NCBI RefSeq assembly: GCF_019038595.1
Contig: NZ_JAHOPF010000002.1
Span: 248,001 to 312,000 of the forward strand
Direction of reading: 5' to 3'
Length of the DNA stretch: 64,000 nucleotides
Source: Kaistella soli
Lineage (GTDB): Bacteria > Bacteroidota > Bacteroidia > Flavobacteriales > Weeksellaceae
Positions within the stretch are counted from its first letter, which is position 1, and every line of letters starts with the position of its first letter. Below are positions 62,830 to 64,000 of this stretch, piece by piece. The notes under the pieces were generated by a model that was given only the letters and a program-made list of their open reading frames with translations, had not been told where the DNA came from and ran no database searches. Made by a program: the position numbers and the translations under genes.

Positions 62830-63282
62830 ATGAGAACAAAAATAGTAAGAGTAGCACAGGGCAAAGAAAGCACGCTTTCTCATCTTTATATTGACGGAAT
62901 ATTTCAATGTTTTTTGCTGGAAGATAAAATCCGCCAGGTAAAAATCAAAAATAAAACTGCAATTCCAGAGGGAAAATTTCACCTCAGAATTAATACCTGC
63001 GGAGGCATGAACAGGAATTATGTTCAGCAGTATGGACCGATGCACGTAGGCATGATTGAAATCGATGATCTTCCGACTTTCGATGCGGTGTATATCCATA
63101 TCGGAAACACTATCGAACATACTTCAGGCTGTCCGCTGGTCGGACTCAGTTATATCAAGAAAGACGGTGATTATCAGTTTCTGCAGAGCCGGGATGCCTA
63201 CAAGCAGGTTTATCCAAAACTTTTGGCGGCAGCCAAAAGCAAGGATAACCAGATTGAAATCCAGAACAATTTTCAATTTTAA
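62830..63282 (+). CDS. DUF5675 family protein
   Basis: The 150-residue protein (MRTKIVRVAQGKESTLSHLY) has the DUF5675 pattern FQCFLLEDKIRQVKIKNKTA, IPEGKFHLRINT, VYIHIGNTIEHTSGCPLVG and SRDAYKQVYP. The IPEG...HxGN...SGCPLVG arrangement resembles L,D-transpeptidase/hydrolase active-site regions, with a Cys and a His. These proteins occur in phages and phage tail-like loci beside holin-like proteins, so a cell-wall or lysis role is likely but unproven. The start is the ATG at 62830. Confidence 0.78.
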   Translation: MRTKIVRVAQGKESTLSHLYIDGIFQCFLLEDKIRQVKIKNKTAIPEGKFHLRINTCGGMNRNYVQQYGPMHVGMIEIDDLPTFDAVYIHIGNTIEHTSGCPLVGLSYIKKDGDYQFLQSRDAYKQVYPKLLAAAKSKDNQIEIQNNFQF

Positions 63283-63294
63283 AACCGAAGAGCC

Positions 63295-63558
63295 ATGGCA
63301 AATGAAGTAACATTAAGTGTACTGTTCGGTTTTATCAGCAGTGTTCTGTTGGGAATTGTGGCGTATTTTATAAAGCAACTGCACACCGATTTCAAGAGTA
63401 TGGAAAGAGATATGTCGGAAGTCAAGACCATGGCTCTGATTATCAAAACAGAATTCAGGACTTCTTATGATATCCTCACGAAGAAAGTTGAATATCTGGA
63501 ACAAAGGATCAATAAATTAGAAATTAACCAAATAAAAAATCAGGATCATGAAAAATAG
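63295..63558 (+). CDS. Small membrane protein with coiled coil (spanin- or holin-accessory-like)
   Basis: The 87-residue protein has one N-terminal membrane helix (LSVLFGFISSVLLGIVAYFI) and a long charged coiled-coil tail (TDFKSMERDMSEVKTMALII; KVEYLEQRINKLEINQ). The form is like phage hemolysin-XhlA or spanin-like proteins. It overlaps the next gene by 11 bp and follows DUF5675 by 12 bp, so the three form one operon. Confidence 0.62.
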   Translation: MANEVTLSVLFGFISSVLLGIVAYFIKQLHTDFKSMERDMSEVKTMALIIKTEFRTSYDILTKKVEYLEQRINKLEINQIKNQDHEK

Positions 63559-63838
63559 AAATCTCAATTTGGTAAGCAGAATGTCGGCTCCCACTCCAAA
63601 ATGGTTCAGGATTGTTAGAAATGTAGGCATTACCCTTACGGCTGTTGGTGGTGCCCTGGTGGCCGCACCGGTTGCCTTGCCTGCAGCAGTGGTTTCCATT
63701 GGAGGTTATTTGCTTTTGGGCGGAACCATTCTTGGTGCGGTGAGCCAGACGGCTATCAGCTCGGAAGAGTATGGCGAAAAATCCGGTAAAATCCCCGGAA
63801 AATCCCTGGAAGATCCAGCTGATGAAGCTGTGAAATAG
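63548..63838 (+). CDS. Small Ala/Gly-rich membrane protein (holin-like)
   Basis: The 96-residue protein has two hydrophobic segments (IVRNVGITLTAVGGALVAAP, ~20-40; VVSIGGYLLLGGTILGAV, ~48-66) separated by a short turn, with polar ends. Size and layout fit a class II holin or a similar phage-derived membrane protein. It is the last gene of the DUF5675 operon, which ends in a strong terminator. I know no closer family. Confidence 0.6.
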   Translation: MKNRNLNLVSRMSAPTPKWFRIVRNVGITLTAVGGALVAAPVALPAAVVSIGGYLLLGGTILGAVSQTAISSEEYGEKSGKIPGKSLEDPADEAVK

Positions 63839-63876
63839 CACTTAAGTCACATAATTAGAATTTTTTTGGTTAACCG

Positions 63877-63903
63877 GCCTGTTGTCATGACAGGCTTTTT
63901 TTA
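63877..63903 (+). terminator. Terminator of the DUF5675 operon
   Basis: GCCTGTTGTCATGACAGGC followed by seven T; it lies 38 bp past the last stop. No gene is seen between it and the window end. Confidence 0.85.
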
Positions 63904-64000
63904 TGGCTTAGATTTTTTCTGCGTCTGTTTTCCCTCTTTTGTTAAAAGGGGTGAAATAAGTATGACTCTAGTACGGGATATGGGTGGGAAAAGTATAAGA

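Noticed and set aside
1-64000. tRNA, rRNA or tmRNA genes
   Set aside because: No cloverleaf with TTCRANYC arm and CCA-like end, and no rRNA signature, was noticed on either strand by eye.

Overview
The window looks like a chromosomal segment of a flavobacterium close to Chryseobacterium (Bacteroidota, Weeksellaceae). This rests on two cargo proteins with type IX secretion (T9SS) C-terminal sorting domains, a SusC/SusD pair, a flavobacterial TTG-N17-TAnnTTTG promoter, Bacteroidota-type arsenic genes with an ACR3 pump and a DUF6428-like gene, and A+T-rich spacers full of palindromic repeats. No rRNA or tRNA gene was seen, so the genus is an inference.

Layout. 1-4.7 kb: the start of a RibD-C/DHFR-like gene, two secreted T9SS cargo proteins that share a TTTGTCCCCC repeat upstream, a 154-bp tandem repeat, and a small exported protein. 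5-7.1 kb: an IS91-like element with a tyrosine recombinase (poly-A frameshift) and a HUH transposase. 7.3-8.9 kb: an orphan gene with a near-ideal promoter, then a REP-associated tyrosine transposase (RAYT) with three REP palindromes, one inside its own reading frame. 8.9-19.1 kb: a TPR/AraC sensor-regulator, then a module of a 49-residue peptide gene, an AraC-like regulator, four 21-bp direct repeats, a MauE/DoxX-like membrane protein, a DUF6520-like exported peptide and, convergently, a thioredoxin-like protein with SusC and SusD. 19.1-22.1 kb: a gene-poor repeat field with one small membrane-protein gene.

22-34.3 kb is a defence island. It holds an XRE regulator, a DUF6904-like protein, a GHKL ATPase fused to a PD-(D/E)xK nuclease, and, convergently, an operon of cytosine methyltransferase, a double-GHKL protein (MORC-like ATPase plus histidine kinase) and a receiver-domain protein. 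A type II restriction-modification set (Dcm-type methylase, MvaI/BcnI-type endonuclease, Vsr) and a decayed XRE gene follow. The methylase/MORC-kinase/receiver operon is my best candidate for an undescribed system.

34.7-48.9 kb: a 17-residue-repeat adhesin-like protein, a DUF559 gene between GC-rich palindromic repeats, a META lipoprotein, a protein paralogous to one at 62 kb, a small Cys/His-rich protein, an ars operon, an amidohydrolase, an ankyrin protein, an AraC regulator and a truncated 3-methyladenine glycosylase. Long spacers carry palindromes of a second REP family. 49-61.8 kb: hipBA with a perfect operator palindrome, then housekeeping genes (mnmE, aminopeptidase P, TPR protein, gyrA, DUF4286, aldose epimerase, acyl-CoA reductase, nuclease). 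61.9-63.9 kb: a small phage-derived-looking cassette (conserved protein, DUF5675, two small membrane proteins) closed by a terminator.
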